A stretch of 22,273 nt of DNA. Origin: Paulinella micropora. Taxonomy: Eukaryota > Cercozoa > Imbricatea > Euglyphida. Within the stretch, counting starts at the first letter, position 1. Every line of letters begins with the position of its first letter. Position numbers and translations under genes: made by a program. Below the pieces are notes generated by a model. The model searched no databases, had not been told where the DNA came from, and saw only the letters and a list, made by a program, of their open reading frames with translations. Below are positions 19,257 through 22,273 of the stretch, in pieces. The DNA lies in contig BJOX01000037.1 in the NCBI GenBank assembly GCA_009731375.1, positions 934,357 through 956,629 of the forward strand, written 5' to 3'.

Positions 19257-19820
19257 AGTTCTGAGGCCTGAGAGTCCTTCTCACTAGTAATATTATTAAT
19301 ACTCAGAACTTAATAATAACCGAACACCCCCTTCACCGCAATATATAAAACTTGAATACCGTCACACTGAAATATTAATATTAATAGATTCGTAGTTGTA
19401 TATATCAGTTATTATATCACAAGTAAAGAATTCCCGCATTTCCACTGAAGGATTTTCAATATTATGTAGAAAAATATGATATTAATACTATTGTATAACT
19501 TGTTGAAGAACGCTTGCTTCCAAGTTTATAACTTCGGAAAACATACTTTAATGTTTTGAATCTCTCTGCAAAGTGAATCATAAGTTTTCCTGAGACTTAC
19601 GCTTCCCACTCGTGACGATCGTCTCGATGTATTAATATAATTGACTCAGTGACGGTCACGGTAATAATAATGAGGTCCGAAGTTACCAGTGCGGTGTCAT
19701 TATGATAATTATTAGTGATTAACTTTCAGAACTTGATAGTTATTTAATCATAGTAATGTTACATTCCCTGAAGATAGCTCGATAAAAAGTCGGTAATACA
19801 ACCAGACACAAATCCCCCAA
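19257..19820. other. AT-rich unassigned region
   Basis: Ordinary-complexity, AT-rich DNA after the satellite ends. No ORF, RNA gene or repeat could be supported. Confidence 0.4.
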
Positions 19821-19826
19821 AGGAGA

Positions 19827-19889
19827 ATGATGTCTCGTTATAATAGCTCAGTGAAGCCGAAAAAGAAAGCGGCCACAGACCACGGTTAA
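19827..19889 (+). CDS. Tiny basic ORF (20 aa), origin unknown
   Basis: ATGATGTCT... encodes a 20-residue peptide with a basic PKKK stretch. AGGAG lies at 19821-19825, one base before ATG at 19827 and four bases before the second ATG at 19830, so the fit to a ribosome-binding site is best for the second ATG. The stop TAA is followed after one base by the ATG of the next ORF. In a eukaryotic setting this may be chance. If real it would suggest prokaryotic or phage-like DNA. Confidence 0.15.
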   Translation: MMSRYNSSVKPKKKAATDHG

Positions 19890-19890
19890 A

Positions 19891-20142
19891 ATGGCATTAG
19901 GTCAAATCCGGCCAAACGATATTGAAATACTGGGAAAAAAACTAGGTGCACCTGACACCCGAAAAACTGTACTTTTTACCGGCTATCCGGGGGGTGATGC
20001 CTACAGTACCCCTTCCCGTTTTTATGACGGAAATATGCAATATTTTCGTCATATAGCTGCTGATTTCTTTTCTGCACAAACGCTACGGGGTGTTGCAACT
20101 AAGTGCATTAACCCACGGATAGACGGTGCAGTGGATAAATAA
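19891..20142 (+). CDS. Hypothetical ORF (83 aa)
   Basis: An 83-codon ORF (MALGQIRPNDIEILGKKLG...) of normal amino-acid composition, in a region where other frames are closed. I do not recognise a family, and no membrane segment or signal peptide is visible. It starts one base after the stop of the 20-aa ORF at 19827-19889. The 9-bp string ACCAGACAC occurs on both sides of the pair (19801-19809 and 20152-20160). A chance ORF remains quite possible. Confidence 0.25.
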   Translation: MALGQIRPNDIEILGKKLGAPDTRKTVLFTGYPGGDAYSTPSRFYDGNMQYFRHIAADFFSAQTLRGVATKCINPRIDGAVDK

Positions 20143-20810
20143 AACGCATACACCAGACACGCGTCAACTGTAAATCTCTAGCCTCATTTTTTGTAAATAA
20201 ATAAAAAATTCCTCCTTCCACACTCGTTGTCCCCCCCGTAACTTAATCCTGAGGCAGTATGTCAAGAACAAATAGTATTACTATTAAAATAAAAGCAGCA
20301 TTATAACTTTTTTCTCCTTCTCTAAAAACACTTCCGATCAGTAAATACATTGTCTTTTAATAACATACCCTTGTTTTCAATCAGTTACCTTAATATAGTA
20401 CTAGGGGGCCAGTCCTAATAACTATATCCAAAGCCGGTGTGAGTGAACCCGACCATGCGATAAACCGACACAAGTAGAGACGGACCGTGCTGGTATGACG
20501 ATATTAAGTATATCCAAAGAAAAAAATATTTAATATGTCTACTATGAGAACATTTATTGAGAACATCACCCTGGATACTTGAAGCAGGGTCGTACCAGGA
20601 ACACCATCGCTAAACTCACAAGCGATCCCCTTCTACGGTGTCGTATCCATTTGCCGATTGACCTTCGCACTCATATGTTGCGATAAAAATGCCAAGTAAC
20701 AACAATGGTATAAAAATATTTTAATAAGACATGATCTGACATGGGCACTATGAGATTAATCCACATGCAGCTTTCAATGTCCGACGCGTGATAAAAGAAA
20801 AAAATGTCAC
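20143..20810. other. Unassigned region downstream of the gypsy fragment (possible LTR area)
   Basis: Read on the minus strand this follows the stop of the gypsy fragment, where a 3' LTR would be expected. Purine-rich stretches exist there (minus-strand AGAGAAGGAGAAAAAAG at about 20305-20322, and GGGGGGGAC at about 20230-20240). I could not find an LTR with clear TG...CA ends, and no second LTR copy is in the window. Confidence 0.3.
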
Positions 20811-21902
20811 TTACTGCCTTCGTCGCCTTGCGCGAACCCCTTTGCCAGGTGGCGGGCCGCCAACAAAAGTCAAGTCAAACTTCGACTCCTCCAGAATGTC
20901 CCATATTTTGTTAGGGATGGCGCCCAAAGATAAGTCAAAAGGAATGTCAAGCACTCCTCTAGGCAGTGACTGAATAGTCCACGCAGTGTGGTCTTTGTCT
21001 CGAAGGGTAATAGTATCATCCCATGTCTCGAGATTTTTCGCGTCTTTGTACACCGGTAAATATTGTCTAGCTTTTGGATCCTCAACAGGGTCCATGCTTC
21101 TCCAAAAATGGAGTACCGGTTGTATCGTTTTTGCTGCTAAGGATCTCTTCGATGTCCGTGCTGCCCGTGTAGTCTGCGGGACCGCCACAGCTCGCATGAG
21201 ATAAAGATCTGAGAGAGTGTCATCGGCAACATGAGATTCTGCCGGTCTCAACAGATAAAAAGCGTCTCGGACCCACTTGATGGCCGCAATCGCCTCTCCT
21301 TCCTTCCATCGCACATGTCGAATGTCCACATTACCCGCGTTCGGGTTAGTGTCCTTCTCCCCTCCTCCTCCATGGACATCCGTCGCTCGCGTCGACCTTG
21401 CCACCTTCCTCGGTTGGTCGAAGATGAGATCGTTTTGCGCTCTCCTCCTCTGCGCCTCCGTGAACTTCTCCTTCGTACCGCCGCGGACTATGGGGGCTTT
21501 AGACTGAGTCCCCGCCGCGCTTTTGCGGTTTGAGACTTCCTTGCTCTCCTTCTCGGTCTCCTCCTTCTCCGAGACAGGTGCCCGATAGGCATTCTCCTCC
21601 TCTAAGGTATCCTCCTTACTGATAGGCGGTACCTCTTTGAAATCCTCCTTCATCCGTTTCAACGCCTCCTCAACGGATTCATCCTCGAGTAAGAAGGGGT
21701 CATATTTGATCAGCCTTCGAACATTCACAATTTGCACCTTCCCTCTACCCCTGATCTTATAGTTCAGAGGTCCCATCTGCTCCATAATCTGGTATGGTCC
21801 TTTCCAGTGGGTAAACAGCTTAGAGCTAACCCCCTTGGGTACTTGAGGATGGTACAGGAGTACAATATCTACTTTCTCACCAAGGAGACTGTCGCTCCAG
21901 GG
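20811..21902 (-). pseudogene. Ty3/gypsy-type retrotransposon integrase C-terminus with a long tail (fragment)
   Basis: The minus-strand frame runs from an upstream TGA (21903-21905) to TAA at 20811. It begins LLGEKVDIVLLYHPQVPKG, then HWKGPYQIMEQMGPLNYKI and VNVRRLIKYDP. This is the gDxVll...WxGPYxI...L...vNRLkpy pattern of the GPY/F module that ends Ty3/gypsy integrases. Reverse transcriptase, RNase H and the integrase core are absent, cut off at about 21902. About 290 further residues follow the module. The first part is charged and low-complexity (KEETEKESKEVSN); the rest looks globular and ends in RARRRRQ. I do not recognise this tail. An ATG at 21785 exists, but it lies inside the module and is not the natural start. 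Confidence 0.7.
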
Positions 21903-22273
21903 TCAGTAGACCAAGCCATCGCCCAAGTCAAGAAGAATTGGACCTCCTACAACCTATGGAAGCTTCGCCAGAGATGCTCGGAAGACGCTAATAAATTCAA
22001 AGTGGCGCCCCGCTTCGGCCTAACATGGGGGATCCGCTCGGAAATACGCAGACCCTTCCAAGCCATTACCAACCATTTCCTTCAACCCAACGGCGGCCTT
22101 TCAGTGAGAGAGGTAGCCATAGTACTCAAATGCCAGCTAGATGTCTGGCCCACTCCGGCGAGGGTCAGCACTGTGATTACCAAGGGGGCCACCTCGACCT
22201 CCTGCCCGTATGGCTGCAGGGTCACTGGGAGCATCAGCCACTACTTGCTCTCAAAGTCCTCCTTCCACTCGGA
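21900..22273 (+). pseudogene. Non-LTR (R2-like?) retrotransposon C-terminal fragment, runs off the window
   Basis: One plus-strand frame is open from at least 21891 to the window end with no ATG at its start. It reads DQAIAQVKKNWTSYNLWKLR, later LSVREVAIVLKCQLDVWPTP and then TSCPYGCRVTGSISHYLLSK. The last two segments follow the pattern found after the reverse transcriptase in R2-type and related LINE proteins: a LR.n..PTr motif, then a CxxC...H zinc-finger-like motif near a C-terminal endonuclease. Key residues are not all conserved (the fourth zinc ligand is not seen), so it may be decayed. It abuts the gypsy fragment head-to-head at about 21900. Confidence 0.4.

Noticed and set aside
21231-21533. 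Plus-strand ORFs opposite the gypsy fragment
   Set aside because: The minus strand carries the recognisable GPY/F module and a longer open frame. These are shadows.

Overview
The window is eukaryotic repeat-rich DNA. Evidence: candidate spliceosomal introns (86 nt and about 297 nt), a tRNA-derived SINE, a CACTA DNA transposon, LTR and non-LTR retrotransposon remnants, kilobases of microsatellite, and two assembly gaps (9360-9481 and 15758-15965). An invertebrate animal seems likeliest, but nothing here proves the lineage.

Layout. (1) 1-4004: a CACTA (En/Spm-like) transposon whose left end lies outside the window. It has a two-exon Tnp2-type transposase and CACTA-containing subterminal repeats on both arms and inside the intron. 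Its right end, TAGTG at 4000-4004, abuts an (ATT)n tract. (2) 4005-7000: (ATT)n microsatellite interleaved with three copies of a tRNA-headed SINE and an inverted pair of a second repeat of about 415 bp. (3) 7001-9850: mostly unassigned sequence, then a minus-strand gene for an unrecognised multi-pass membrane protein. Three phase-compatible exons are proposed, with an assembly gap inside the first intron. (4) 9850-16530: microsatellites (AC, AAC, TATG, CATA, TATC, TC), a 13-bp minisatellite, two foldbacks, and one exon-like 78-bp island. (5) 16530-19256: more tetranucleotide arrays, a palindrome of about 400 bp, and a composite satellite carrying a 40-45 bp unit. (6) 19257-22273: non-satellite DNA with two tiny abutting ORFs of unknown origin, the 3' end of a Ty3/gypsy pol on the minus strand, and a plus-strand fragment resembling the C-terminus of a non-LTR reverse transcriptase protein.

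No operon or pathway is visible. The best candidates for something undescribed are the membrane-protein gene, the CACTA element with its intronic transposase-site-like repeats, and the SINE/repeat pair sharing a short block. Most long ORFs over the microsatellites are stop-free artefacts and were not annotated.
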